The notes beneath the pieces were generated by a model. The model did not search any database. It saw only the letters and a program-made list of their open reading frames with translations, and was not told where the DNA came from. Source: Microgenomates group bacterium (lineage in GTDB: Bacteria; Patescibacteriota; Microgenomatia; UBA1406; GWC2-37-13). Taken from it: a stretch of 64,000 bases of DNA. The DNA is taken from contig JARYMT010000002.1 of assembly GCA_029906985.1 (NCBI GenBank), positions 186,001 to 250,000 on the forward strand, written 5' to 3'. This document shows, one piece after another, positions 8,466 through 18,128 of this stretch. The first letter of the stretch is position 1. Every line of letters starts with the position of its first letter. A program made the translations under genes and the position numbers.

Positions 8466-9098
8466 AAATTTTAAAAAATAAATTGTAATAATTATAATAT
8501 AGCTTATTTTATAAATAAAAATCAAGTGGCGAAGCACTTTTAAAAATTTGCGCTTGAGGTTTAAGTCGAAATATCGGCCCGGATCACAAAAATTTATAGT
8601 TCGTAGGCAAAAAATATGCCTCAAGTAAAAAAACGAGGAAGTTATTGGCCCTCAATTGGATTAAATTATTAACAAAAAACCGGTTCCCGATGCGTTTCGG
8701 GGATTATAAATATTCCTCCGCTTACTCGAACAATAACTAAAAATAATAATAATTAAGATTGGGAGTAGTTCTCGGCAAGCCCAAGCACAACAATTTTTCC
8801 ACTACAATTAATTAATTAATTGTAGTGGTTAAGGTTATTTTTCTGTTCTAATTGTGAACAGTTTTTATCTAATACTTTTTAATTAAGTATTTTGGAATTT
8901 CCCAACAAAGCTCAAATAACAAACAATAATCCTTGACTCAAAATACTCAAACGGTAACAAAAAAAACAACTCTCAATAACTAAAAACAGCCAAGTAAGAT
9001 TGGGGCGGTTCTCGATAAGCTTGAACGATAATATCATAATTGTTCTTCAAGCGGGGGAGCGAAGCGACCGAGTTAATAATCAGGCTTTTGATACCATC
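8466..9098. other. Gene-free stretch with dispersed repeat, copy A
   Basis: No convincing gene is visible. The main content is a repeat (8799 to about 9030) shared with 19126-19345, starting with a 30-bp perfect palindrome at 8799-8828. A second word set at 9034-9080 (TTCTTCAAGC, GCGAAGCGACCGAG) recurs at 18920-18955. The 8625-8790 part has no other structure I can name. Confidence 0.6.
8799..9030. repeat. Dispersed repeat A with 30-bp palindrome
   Basis: The palindrome has half-site CCACTACAATTAATT. After it, long identical runs are shared with copy B, for example GGAATTTCCCAACAAAGCTC and ACTCAAAATACTCAAACGG. The core palindrome occurs a third time at 61604-61631 without the rest of the repeat. 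Confidence 0.75.
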
Positions 9099-9689
9099 CT
9101 AACCTAAAAGCCGGTCAGGCTCTGTTTGGAAGCTGCCGACAGTTTCGGGATAAAGAAGCAATAAAATATGTTTCTCATCTAATTTTAAATGTCGTGACAA
9201 AATATCTAATAATTCATCAGGTCTTTCTGCTTTGGCCAATAAAGTTTCTAAAAAATCTGCCTCTTCCATTTGCCCAAAATCAGATTGATTTATTTTTTTT
9301 GCTAAATTGGAAGCAAATCTTCTTGCTTCAATTTCTTCTCTAATATATTCTCGTATTCTTTCAATTCCCAATAGTCTTGGATTGTTGGAATAAGTTAGAT
9401 TTCTAAAAGCTTCGATATGAAAAAATTCATGAAAAATGGCTACTTTAATCATCTCCGGACTTTCTCTTAATGCCGCTTCGTCAATAATTAATGCCTTTCT
9501 TCTGGAATCAAATCCGGCAATTAGACTAAACCGCTCCCTTCCTAATCTGTCTATAGCTGGCGGATAATTTCTAAACTCAATATTTATTCCCCACTGTTTT
9601 ATCGGGTTTAAATATTGCTCTAGATTGTAACTGGTGATTATTTGTTCGGGGGAAGTAACCTCTGGGATTCTGATAGCTCCTTCTGCCAT
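9099..9689 (-). CDS. HExxH putative zinc metallopeptidase
   Basis: 196 residues, no signal peptide. The segment AIFHEFFHIEAF (85-96) holds the HEFFH zinc motif at 87-91. Further glutamates in REEIEARRFA about 28 residues later could supply the third ligand, as in ImmA/IrrE-like or gluzincin proteins. The rest matches no family I recognise. It is probably cytoplasmic. The gene lies 18 bp after the next minus-strand gene (GT2), so the two could be one transcript. Confidence 0.6.
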   Translation of the reverse strand: MAEGAIRIPEVTSPEQIITSYNLEQYLNPIKQWGINIEFRNYPPAIDRLGRERFSLIAGFDSRRKALIIDEAALRESPEMIKVAIFHEFFHIEAFRNLTYSNNPRLLGIERIREYIREEIEARRFASNLAKKINQSDFGQMEEADFLETLLAKAERPDELLDILSRHLKLDEKHILLLLYPETVGSFQTEPDRLLG

Positions 9690-9707
9690 AAAAACTTTTT
9701 TTGGTTT

Positions 9708-10571
9708 TTATAATTTTGATTTTTGATGGTTTTTAATCTGCCACCACTTTATATATATTACCCAAAATCTAATTGAAGAAAATAAGGCAAAAACAAAACC
9801 AGGAAAGCCATCGATCAGCCCCTTATGCCGAAAATAAACCTTGATAAACCAAACAATCGGTTTGATAAAAAAATACTGGCAAAAAAGGAGGAAATTTTTT
9901 CCCTTTGATTTCCCTTGGTATTTTTGAAAAAGCTCCTGGGCGTCAAAAGTGGTATAGCGATCCCACCGAAGAAGATATCGAGAAAAGTCTGGGTCGGCAA
10001 AGTGAAGAATCGGGTTTTTTAAATAACCTGTTTTGGGATTTTGGTTTTTTTTATCCGGTTTTATCTTGACATTTTCGTGAAGATCTTTAAGATCGAAAAA
10101 AACATTTTCCTTTTTGTAGAGCCTTAAAACATAATCCGGGTAAACTCCCCCTTTCATTAAAAAACGGTTTAAAAAAAAGTTTTTCCGGGGAATCCAATAG
10201 GCGACAACTTCTTTGTCTTTGAATTGTTGGCTTGTGTGGTTATTGGTTTTTTCTTTTCCGGATTGACTATTTATCAATTCAATAATTTCTTTTTTTAATT
10301 CTTCCGATAAAGCCTCATCGGCATCAAGCTGTAAAATCCACTCCCCTTTTGCTTTTTCAATCGCTCTTTGTTTGTTAATCAAAAAATTTCTTGGGTTATC
10401 GGTCCTGAATATTTTAATTTTGCAGCCGTATGATTGGGCAATTTCACTGGTTTTATCCGTTGATCCGGCATCGATAATAATCACCTCATCGGCCAAATCA
10501 TAAGCGGAATCAAGAGGATAATGAATATTTTTTTCCTCATTGTAAGCCGGGATACAAAGAGACAGTTTCAT
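9708..10571 (-). CDS. WaaE/KdtX-like family 2 glycosyltransferase
   Basis: 287 residues. A GT-A start strand LSLCIPAYNEEKNI (3-16), IIIDAGSTDKT (31-41) and the metal-binding LDADE (82-86) are clear. The later RKNFFLNRFLMKGGVYPDY..RLY and FHENV/LHENV-like region is typical of the WaaE/KdtX group that adds a sugar to core or surface glycans. The C-terminus carries aromatic hydrophobic stretches that suggest membrane contact. Family assignment is firm; sugar specificity is unknown. Confidence 0.85.
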   Translation of the reverse strand: MKLSLCIPAYNEEKNIHYPLDSAYDLADEVIIIDAGSTDKTSEIAQSYGCKIKIFRTDNPRNFLINKQRAIEKAKGEWILQLDADEALSEELKKEIIELINSQSGKEKTNNHTSQQFKDKEVVAYWIPRKNFFLNRFLMKGGVYPDYVLRLYKKENVFFDLKDLHENVKIKPDKKNQNPKTGYLKNPILHFADPDFSRYLLRWDRYTTFDAQELFQKYQGKSKGKNFLLFCQYFFIKPIVWFIKVYFRHKGLIDGFPGFVFALFSSIRFWVIYIKWWQIKNHQKSKL

Positions 10572-10643
10572 AGTTAAATTTTACCTGTTTATTTTAGTTT
10601 TTTCATTCGATTTAAATTGTTTAAAAATAAAAACCAGTTTTGT

Positions 10644-10649
10644 TATAAT
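10644..10649 (+). promoter_or_regulatory. -10 box of def, leaderless layout
   Basis: An exact TATAAT stands eight bases before the ATG at 10658, which would place the transcription start at or next to the start codon. The -35 region is poor. Confidence 0.55.
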
Positions 10650-10657
10650 TGATTAGC

Positions 10658-11185
10658 ATGCTTAAAATCATTACTTTGCCTAATCCGCTTTTGGCCGCGC
10701 CGACTAAACCGGTGGTTAATTTTGACCGAAAATTAAAAAAACTTGTCAAGGAAATGATAGAAACTTTGACTGCTCAAAAAGACCCTTTAGGAGTCGGGCT
10801 GGCCGCCAATCAGGTTGGCTATCCCCTTTCTCTTTTTATTATCAGGCCTTCGGAAAAAGAACCGATTGAAGTTTTTATTAACCCGAAAATTTTGAAAATT
10901 GACCCGCTAAAAACAAAACCAAAAGTTAATAAAATAAAACTAGAGGGCTGCCTGTCAATCCCCAAAATTTGGGGGCCGGTCAAAAGAGCTCAGAAAATTT
11001 TAATCGAATTTCAAGATATCAACGGCCAAAAAAAGATTAAATGGTATCGAGGATTTAAAGCGGTGATTATCCAGCACGAAATCGACCACCTTCAAGGAGT
11101 GGTTTTTACCCAAAGAGTTCTAGAACAAAAAAACCCACTTTATAAAGAAAAAAACGGCCAGCTGAAACCAGTTGATTTTGTCTAG
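10658..11185 (+). CDS. def: Peptide deformylase
   Basis: 175 residues. It removes the formyl group from the initiator methionine of new proteins. All three family motifs are present: GVGLAANQ (about 45-52), EGCLSIP with the metal-binding cysteine, and HEIDHLQG with the two metal histidines and the catalytic glutamate. Length fits the family. I use the ATG at 10658 because the TATAAT box ends eight bases upstream; the TTG at 10649 would overlap that box. Confidence 0.95.
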   Translation: MLKIITLPNPLLAAPTKPVVNFDRKLKKLVKEMIETLTAQKDPLGVGLAANQVGYPLSLFIIRPSEKEPIEVFINPKILKIDPLKTKPKVNKIKLEGCLSIPKIWGPVKRAQKILIEFQDINGQKKIKWYRGFKAVIIQHEIDHLQGVVFTQRVLEQKNPLYKEKNGQLKPVDFV

Positions 11186-11303
11186 AGCCGGTTGATTCAC
11201 TCTTAAATTGGCCTAAAAATAATCAAGATAATTAATCCTTAGGGTCTTAGTCTTATCTGAAACTAGTTTTTAAAATCGCTAAAATTAAAGGATTGGAAAA
11301 TAA

Positions 11304-11576
11304 TTATTTTTTGACTAGTTTCTGACTATTAGCCAATTGTAAGAAAGGTTTTTTCTTATCGGCAATATCTTTTTTTATCCGTTTAAGACATTTGGTACAA
11401 AGATTTACCCTTTTGACTTTTCCATTTTCAATAATATTCACTTTTTGTAAATTGATTTTAAATATCCGCTGAGTCTTTGGTGCTCTTTTTTTCCAACGAC
11501 CGCCGGCCACTCCTCGATGATGGGTATGCCGCCGACCATACAAAACTGTTTTTCCGCAATGATAACAAGTTGACAT
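11304..11576 (-). CDS. rpmB: 50S ribosomal protein bL28
   Basis: 90 residues. The N-terminus STCYHCGKTVLYGRRHTHHRGVAGG and the later WKKRAPKTQRIFKINLQKV are characteristic of L28. Two CxxC pairs (CYHC at 4-7 and CTKC near 68) form the zinc-binding version of the protein. The extra C-terminal Lys-rich tail is a modest extension. It is transcribed away from def and towards it at the 3' end. A weak GGAT-containing purine stretch precedes the ATG. Confidence 0.93.
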   Translation of the reverse strand: MSTCYHCGKTVLYGRRHTHHRGVAGGRWKKRAPKTQRIFKINLQKVNIIENGKVKRVNLCTKCLKRIKKDIADKKKPFLQLANSQKLVKK

Positions 11577-11737
11577 ATTTATTAAATCATCCTTTTCGGA
11601 GATAATCTTTAATTTAATTAAGATTTTATGATAACATATATAGATAAAATAATCAATTAATTTTTGTTAATGTCGGAAGATTAATGTATTAAAAATTTAT
11701 TAAAAATTAGGGCTTCAAAATTAAAAATTTTTTATTT

Positions 11738-12391
11738 ATGATTAATGAACTTTTCACCAGTCCTTTGTCTTTTCTAGTTTTTTTTGCCGCTCTTACGGTG
11801 ACTATTGCCATCCATGAATTTTTCCATGCTTGGGTAGCCGACCGTTTAGGCGATCCGACCGCTCGGCTGGCTGGCAGGCTTACCCTTAATCCTTTGGTCC
11901 ATATTGATATTGTTGGCCTTTTATTTTTGTTTTTTGTCGGCTTTGGCTGGGGAAAACCTGTCCCTTTTGATCCCTATAACTTAAAAAATCCCCGGAAAGA
12001 TGCGGCTTTGATTTCTGTCGCCGGTCCTTTGTCTAATTTTATTTTGGCGGTCTTACTTTCTTTACTTTTGAGATTGTTCATCTTTTTTAATCTCTCTTTT
12101 TTATTTACTATAGGTAATTTAATTTTTGTCCCATTAATTACCATAAATTTGATTTTGGGTTTTTTTAATCTTTTGCCTATTCACCCCCTTGATGGTTTTA
12201 AAATTGTTGGTGGTTTTTTACCGGATGAAAAAGCTGAAGAATGGTATAGCTTAGAGCGATTTGGTTATATTTTTTTATTAATGCTTATTCTTCCCTTGGG
12301 TAATTCATCGATGCTTGACCTTTTAATCAAACCAGTTTTTTATTTCTTTCTTAAACTTCTTCTCCCCTTTTCTTTAACAGGAGTCATTTAA
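11738..12391 (+). CDS. Site-2 protease family (M50) membrane metalloprotease
   Basis: 217 residues, four to six membrane segments. The zinc motif HEFFH lies at 26-30 inside the first helix pair, and NLLPIHPLDG at 144-153 supplies the third ligand aspartate. This is the small, PDZ-free S2P group (YwhC-like) common in CPR and Firmicutes. It cleaves within the membrane; substrates are unknown. It is alone on the plus strand between minus-strand genes. Confidence 0.9.
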   Translation: MINELFTSPLSFLVFFAALTVTIAIHEFFHAWVADRLGDPTARLAGRLTLNPLVHIDIVGLLFLFFVGFGWGKPVPFDPYNLKNPRKDAALISVAGPLSNFILAVLLSLLLRLFIFFNLSFLFTIGNLIFVPLITINLILGFFNLLPIHPLDGFKIVGGFLPDEKAEEWYSLERFGYIFLLMLILPLGNSSMLDLLIKPVFYFFLKLLLPFSLTGVI

Positions 12392-12475
12392 ATTAAAAAC
12401 TTTTCGTTGATTCAAAGACTAATATGTTTACCGCTTTTAAACTAATTTTAAACCGTTTGGGGATTTGAGATAAAA

Positions 12476-12814
12476 TTAAATTATCCTGAATTGCCTTAAA
12501 AAAATGTAAATCAAAACTAAATAAATCGACCCCTGAATAAAGTTGACAGTAAAGCTTAAAAATAAAGTAAAAAGGAACAAATAAAACTGTGCTTTCGGAA
12601 CCGGTTGATAAAAAATCGACAAGAAATAAAAAAGTATCATATAGGCAATGGTAATTAGAGGGTCAAATGAAATACTGTTAAAACCAATCACCTCAATATT
12701 ACCACCCATCGTCAAAAGAAAACCCCAAAAAAATGATGAAAGCAGGTTGGCAAGAACCAAAATTAGCAAAATCACGAGAATCTTTTTTAAATATTCAACT
12801 ATGTTTTTTATCAT
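12476..12814 (-). CDS. Small multi-pass membrane protein, unknown
   Basis: 112 residues with an amphipathic basic start and four hydrophobic segments (about 10-38, 47-66, 75-92 and 94-108). No motif points to a family. It is convergent with the M50 protease gene and about 50 bp downstream of the giant exported-protein gene on the same strand, so it might be read from that transcript. Confidence 0.55.
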   Translation of the reverse strand: MIKNIVEYLKKILVILLILVLANLLSSFFWGFLLTMGGNIEVIGFNSISFDPLITIAYMILFYFLSIFYQPVPKAQFYLFLFTLFLSFTVNFIQGSIYLVLIYIFLRQFRII

Positions 12815-12863
12815 AACTAAATTATATTATAATTAATCGAAAACAAAGTTAAATGAATTTATA

Positions 12864-15800
12864 TTATTTAGCTATTTGATGATAAAAATGATAGTCTGTT
12901 GTATCACCCAATATCTGTCGTAGGTTTCTTTTGTAGTTTGTAGTTAACCATTTGTCAAGTTGTTGAAAGTCACAACTAACAGCCGTATCGATGAATCTTT
13001 TTAAATCTTCTCCATTAATCCTATGCTTGGAAATAAAGTCATTCAAACGCCTTACACCAATATAATAAGCAACTTCCTCAGCTTCTTTTTGAGAAACAGG
13101 AGCAAGCCTATTGGATAACCATTCAGTAAAAACTTCAGTATAGGTAGTTGGTCTAGCTATATCATAATTATGAAAACCGAAAGCTCTCTGAGCGCTGTGA
13201 ATTGTTTCATGTGTCTGTGTTGCTATGATGAAATTTTCACTTTTATCTGCCAGTTGATCTAAATTTAAAACAATTTCATCTGCTCCTGTATTTACTCCAT
13301 AATAGCTCGCCCCTCTGTTTCCATATCTAAATATCATTGTTTTTCCACCAGCGTATCCTGGTGAGACATCATCAATATCAAGGGGAGTAAATGGTTGTCT
13401 ATTTTGTCGAGCGATTCTTGCTCCAATTTCATTTAATTCTTCAGTCTTTTGTATTAAGGCTTTTCTAATATTTTGCAGAACATCTTGCGGTATATTTCCT
13501 TCAACAGATAAACTTCTAGCTGCTAAAAAAATTCTTTCTTCATATGTTAATTGTCCTAATGGTTTATTAAATAATCTCTGGGATCGATTATCAAATACAC
13601 TTAATAAACCTCTATTACAACCGGGACTTAAACAACCTTCGATCTCTGCTAATTTTTTTTCAAAAAATGACACATCAGTATCAGTTAAGGGTGTAAAAAA
13701 ATTCTCATCTCGTCCCATGTCATATTTTGTATATACATTCCTTAAAGCGTTCCTAATTCTATCTTTGGTTAAAGTTCGCAACTGAACTTTAGCTTTAGCT
13801 TGATTTAAAGCATTTTCTATGTATTTTCTTTCATTAAACACAATACTTAGGTCTTTTAATTGACCTGTTAGTCCCTGTGACGCAATGATTTTTTTTGAGC
13901 TACCTTTGGCAATATCAATTAGGTATATAGCACCACCGGGTGATCTTCCAATTACAAACTGCTGACCACTTAACTGAATAATGTCACCAGCTTTTAGACG
14001 TGAAGATTCACTGATTGGATTAAAAGCTTTGACCTGTGTGTCAAAAATAAGGACTGGGTTGTTCCCAAAATCAGAAAAACTAATTGTACCATCACTGTAT
14101 GTTGTTAATTTTGCATAATCAGTACCAAGATTCGGATCAAAAAACTGATTGTCTAAATTAGTACCTATTACAACTTGATTTTTTCGAACGACAACCTTTA
14201 CAGTTGGTGCCTTTTCTACTAAAATTCTTTGTTTCCCGTCTGGGGCAGATTTCATTCCTTTATAAATAAACTCCTCATCTGGTTTGCCGACCCTTTTTAT
14301 GACCACCTTCTCTCCTCCTTTTAGAAAGGCTTGACTCCCGGTAATTTCATTCCCATCAATATAGACCCTAATATTTTGTCGATCAACAACGTTTAATACT
14401 GCATCATTGTTGCTCTGGCCAAACCTGATCCCATTTTTTGTTTCTGTTGTTACATAGGCTGTGGTTTCTTTTTTTGCCTCTGACAGTCTGGTCGATATTT
14501 GATCTTTCAGATGATCAAAACTCGTTTTTATTCTATTTGTCAAAGAGTTTTTTTTCCGAAGTTCAAGAACTTCTTGGGCATAACGTTTTGCTTTTCCAAG
14601 CTGATCAAGGTTGTCTATATATGATATCGTATCAACCTTTTCCCACTCATGTAATATAGCTTCTGCTAATTCGTCTTCATTTTTTATGTGACTAAATTTT
14701 TTGCTATAAGCAATTAGATTTGTTTGATCAACTGAAATATTATTATTAGCCCCAACTTCTTTAATCTTTACTACTCTTGAACTTAACCTATTAATTCTTT
14801 CTATTTCCCTTTTAACAGAGTCTGCCACCTTATTGGTATTTATCACGACAATACTTTTTTTTGGAACAAGTATTTGATATCCTTTTCCAACCGGAGCATT
14901 TAAGTTTTGTTTTAAAAGATTACTAAAATCCGATGAATCAGGGATTTGACCGGCTGAAATATGATATTTACTAATTAATCTTTCCGCTGCTCCGGCTTCA
15001 TCAATTAGACCAATTTTGATATCACGCGCCAAAAATCTAGCCGCTTCTTCGGGTGTATAGGTTAAAGCTGAACGAGGAACAATAAACTCAAAAGCTTTTT
15101 GACCAACTTTTTTTACACCATTAGCTACTCCTTCAATAACAGGGATTTTATTGGTCACCACATCTAATGTTTTGCCAACCCTTTGACCCATCATAGAAAA
15201 TGGTTTAGAAGCTGCTAAAGCTTTTGAGCCGGCCTCAACAGCAGTTGAAATTGGGGCAGATTTAATAAAAGGAGCTGTCCATGTCTCTGGGGAAGTCCAT
15301 TCAAGAGCTTTCCCCGCCCAAGAAATAGCTTTTCCTCCAGCCTCAAGACCTCTTCCGAATCCGCCTATTAATTTTGAATTACTAGCGACTAATTTTGCTC
15401 CTGCTTTAGTTGTCAAATTCCCTATCCCACCAACTCCTTTAGCGGCTGGCAATAATATTGCTACTGTATTAGTTAAATCTATTCCTGCCGATCGAGCTGA
15501 TTCGGCAGCTATTCTTTCATAATTCCCTTCCTCTTCTTTTCCAAAAGCAGCGGTCATCAAACCACGATCAGCGGCAGCGATACCTCCAAAAGTTACTTTA
15601 TTTAATGCTCCAAAAGTCATTTTATTGGCAAAATCCAATCCGCCAGCAACACCACCTGCCAAAGCTTGACCGACTGTAACTTTTCTTTTTTCACCTGCGT
15701 GAGTTTTTTCATACTCAATATTAGCTTTCATATTATTAACATAGTAATTCCCTAAAGAACTCGTCGCCTGGGCTTCTTTATTACCAAAAGTCCTGGAAAT

Positions 15801-17453
15801 AGCGGCAGACACACTACCCCATGCATGACCAAGACCATCACCAAAACGCATAAGACTAGCAGAAACTTTCTGACCGAAGCCAATGTTTGGGTCATGGGTG
15901 TATTTTTCATAGGCCTCTTGTCTTAGATGATATTGATCTTCCGCGTGAACTGCTAAAGTAACGATGTCACCGGACTCGACTTTTTTTTGACCACTTTGAC
16001 AAATCTTTGGATCAATGGCAATAAATTCACCCGGCTTATCAGAATAAGGTTTAAAACAACTATAGCAGAGATTATTTTCCATCTTAGTTTCTCCATAGTT
16101 TGTACAACCAGCTCTCTGGCATTTTCCATTTATACAAATTTCACTAGTAATTCCGCACGGCTGACATTTTGCTTTTCCTAAACGCAAAATACCAGTTCCG
16201 GCACAAATACTGGTGGAACCACAGCAAGTATTTTTAGTACAACTTTCTTGAGAAACATCAATCTTTGAAATCCCTTCCTCACTCTTTTTAAAAACTTTTG
16301 CTTCATCATTATTAGTTGGAATCTGAAGTCTCTGGGCAATAAAATCAGCCTGTTGTTTAGCAGTATAGCATTTGTAACATTGGTTAGAAATAGTTGTACA
16401 ATAATTAGGGGGTGAGCAATCAGACTTACATTCTTTTAAAGAAGAATAATCACAATTTATTTTTACTATGGCAGTCGGCACAGGCGAAACAGATCCAGTT
16501 TCTACCGGAGAAACAATACGCTCAGTTTTAGCGCATTTAGCCAAATCTGTTTTTACAGGAGGAATATAGGGAGAAAAACAGTAATAACATTCACCGTTAA
16601 CCAAACCTGTTTGGCCATAACTTAAACACCATTTATTGTCGGGGGTCGGAGATATTTTTGCAATTAATGGCGTTGGTTCTGTGGTGGGAATTGCTGGTTT
16701 TGTCGGGCGCAAAGTTGGACTCGGCTGACTAATAATAATTGGCACCTCTCCCCCTCCAGGCGTTATTGACGGCCAAGCGATATTCGGCTGACCAGTAATT
16801 GCAAATTGATCACCGCAGGTGGTCGAAGTCGGTGTTCCAACCCGTTCACTAACAGTGCAGTTATCATTCCAATAGGTTTCGATACAAACATAAACTCCAA
16901 GATTAACATCACATTCCTGACGGGCACAATACTCAATAACCGCACCTTTATTGCATGGGGCGGTATCTAATCCACAAGTCTCATTGGTCGGCCGACCTGG
17001 TTTTTCCTGAAACTGGAGATTATTGTCGCAATAAGTCTCGATACAAACCAGTTTTTTGATATTGGTATCACAATCTTTACGCACACAGCTATCAATAGTC
17101 ACGCCCGGAGTTTTTCCAACACAACGTGGGTCAGAATTAATAGGTCCCGAACCGCTATCAGGAGCACATCTAACCGCGCATTGAGGATATTTATAAGCCC
17201 ATTGTCCCCCCTCGCATAAAAAAACCTGCTCAACTCCAGCATCACTTGGGCAACTTTGCCTCTCTCTAGGACTTAAGCATTCAGTCCGCCACTGACCGTT
17301 TTCACATTCGATGGCTTTTGATTTATAAACTAAATTTTTATTATTTAATGCATTTAAAATAAAAAAAAAGCTGGTAAAAGCTAAAATTAGAACAGGAATG
17401 AGATAAAATAAAAGGCGGTATAAAACCTTTGCCCGAATCTTTTTTAAAGGCAT
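12864..17453 (-). CDS. Giant Cys-rich surface protein with C-terminal HExxH domain
   Basis: 1529 residues. One N-terminal transmembrane segment (about 12-35) is followed by roughly 450 residues of Cys-rich modules and Pro/Thr linkers, then about 200 residues rich in Gly/Ala with repeated hydrophobic stretches (near 560-760). Several beta-rich domains follow. The C-terminus has a zinc-peptidase motif THETIHSAQ (HETIH at 1415-1419) with candidate third-ligand glutamates at 1440 and 1444. An anchor, a stalk, a hydrophobic middle and an enzyme at the tip resemble polymorphic-toxin or contact-dependent effectors, but no immunity gene is obvious; the 112-aa membrane protein downstream is only a positional candidate. 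A wall-acting protease is the alternative. Confidence 0.75.
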   Translation of the reverse strand: MPLKKIRAKVLYRLLFYLIPVLILAFTSFFFILNALNNKNLVYKSKAIECENGQWRTECLSPRERQSCPSDAGVEQVFLCEGGQWAYKYPQCAVRCAPDSGSGPINSDPRCVGKTPGVTIDSCVRKDCDTNIKKLVCIETYCDNNLQFQEKPGRPTNETCGLDTAPCNKGAVIEYCARQECDVNLGVYVCIETYWNDNCTVSERVGTPTSTTCGDQFAITGQPNIAWPSITPGGGEVPIIISQPSPTLRPTKPAIPTTEPTPLIAKISPTPDNKWCLSYGQTGLVNGECYYCFSPYIPPVKTDLAKCAKTERIVSPVETGSVSPVPTAIVKINCDYSSLKECKSDCSPPNYCTTISNQCYKCYTAKQQADFIAQRLQIPTNNDEAKVFKKSEEGISKIDVSQESCTKNTCCGSTSICAGTGILRLGKAKCQPCGITSEICINGKCQRAGCTNYGETKMENNLCYSCFKPYSDKPGEFIAIDPKICQSGQKKVESGDIVTLAVHAEDQYHLRQEAYEKYTHDPNIGFGQKVSASLMRFGDGLGHAWGSVSAAISRTFGNKEAQATSSLGNYYVNNMKANIEYEKTHAGEKRKVTVGQALAGGVAGGLDFANKMTFGALNKVTFGGIAAADRGLMTAAFGKEEEGNYERIAAESARSAGIDLTNTVAILLPAAKGVGGIGNLTTKAGAKLVASNSKLIGGFGRGLEAGGKAISWAGKALEWTSPETWTAPFIKSAPISTAVEAGSKALAASKPFSMMGQRVGKTLDVVTNKIPVIEGVANGVKKVGQKAFEFIVPRSALTYTPEEAARFLARDIKIGLIDEAGAAERLISKYHISAGQIPDSSDFSNLLKQNLNAPVGKGYQILVPKKSIVVINTNKVADSVKREIERINRLSSRVVKIKEVGANNNISVDQTNLIAYSKKFSHIKNEDELAEAILHEWEKVDTISYIDNLDQLGKAKRYAQEVLELRKKNSLTNRIKTSFDHLKDQISTRLSEAKKETTAYVTTETKNGIRFGQSNNDAVLNVVDRQNIRVYIDGNEITGSQAFLKGGEKVVIKRVGKPDEEFIYKGMKSAPDGKQRILVEKAPTVKVVVRKNQVVIGTNLDNQFFDPNLGTDYAKLTTYSDGTISFSDFGNNPVLIFDTQVKAFNPISESSRLKAGDIIQLSGQQFVIGRSPGGAIYLIDIAKGSSKKIIASQGLTGQLKDLSIVFNERKYIENALNQAKAKVQLRTLTKDRIRNALRNVYTKYDMGRDENFFTPLTDTDVSFFEKKLAEIEGCLSPGCNRGLLSVFDNRSQRLFNKPLGQLTYEERIFLAARSLSVEGNIPQDVLQNIRKALIQKTEELNEIGARIARQNRQPFTPLDIDDVSPGYAGGKTMIFRYGNRGASYYGVNTGADEIVLNLDQLADKSENFIIATQTHETIHSAQRAFGFHNYDIARPTTYTEVFTEWLSNRLAPVSQKEAEEVAYYIGVRRLNDFISKHRINGEDLKRFIDTAVSCDFQQLDKWLTTNYKRNLRQILGDTTDYHFYHQIAK

Positions 17454-17500
17454 ATTTTAATTTTAATCAATCTTCGGTAAGAATTTAATTCTAATTAAAA

Positions 17501-18115
17501 TTACTGGCAATTGTTGATGTTGACCTTGCCGATGCATTTGTTTTTGACAAAGTCATTAAGAGTGCAGCCTTTATTAATTTTTTGACAGATTTTGACACAA
17601 TCGGTTTCTCCGCAACCTCCGGTGTCAATTTTTATTGAAGAAATTGGCGTTGGCGTCGGGGTAATCCCGCCGGCAGATTGAGATACCGTCGGCGTTGGAC
17701 TGCTGATCTGGGTGGGCAAACTTTCCTCTCGGGTTTTGGTGGTAAAAGTCCAGGGAACTCCGCCGTTATCGTATTTTTTTTCACCGATTCTAATTTGAAA
17801 ATAATAAGTCGTCCCTGGTGACAAGAGAGTCAAATCAACCGAATGACTTTTCCCCATTTGACTTTCCGGCCCAAAAAAATTCATCGAAGTTGGCGATGTT
17901 CCGTATTCAACCACTCCTTGTGTGTCCTGTCCAGTCGCCCAGCTGATTTTGGCGGAGCTTTGGGTAAGTTCGGAAACAACTACGTCTCTTGGTTCGACAT
18001 CAGCCGCCCGGGTAAAAACTTTCTCAATAAGCTTAAACCCTCCCATGATTAAAAAGAGGGAGATAACTGTTCCAATTAAAATCGCCGTAATTTTGGTGAC
18101 TTTGGAATTACTCAT
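17501..18115 (-). CDS. Exported protein with FN3-like domain and Cys-rich tail
   Basis: 204 residues. An N-terminal transmembrane segment (about 8-30) leads to a fibronectin type III-like or purple-acid-phosphatase-type N domain (about 38-125): VSELTQSSAKISWATG, GVVEYGTSP, LSPGTTYYFQI and WTFTT are the usual strands. A Thr/Pro linker follows, then a short tail with six cysteines. It heads the minus-strand block next to the 1529-aa protein, whose N-terminus has a similar Cys-rich style. Probably a surface binding or spacer protein. Confidence 0.75.
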   Translation of the reverse strand: MSNSKVTKITAILIGTVISLFLIMGGFKLIEKVFTRAADVEPRDVVVSELTQSSAKISWATGQDTQGVVEYGTSPTSMNFFGPESQMGKSHSVDLTLLSPGTTYYFQIRIGEKKYDNGGVPWTFTTKTREESLPTQISSPTPTVSQSAGGITPTPTPISSIKIDTGGCGETDCVKICQKINKGCTLNDFVKNKCIGKVNINNCQ

Positions 18116-18128
18116 ATCTTTAAATTAA

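Noticed and set aside
8466-8624. N-terminal extension of the YtxH-like protein
   Set aside because: The extension has no family match and the ATG at 8465 gives the standard YtxH layout.
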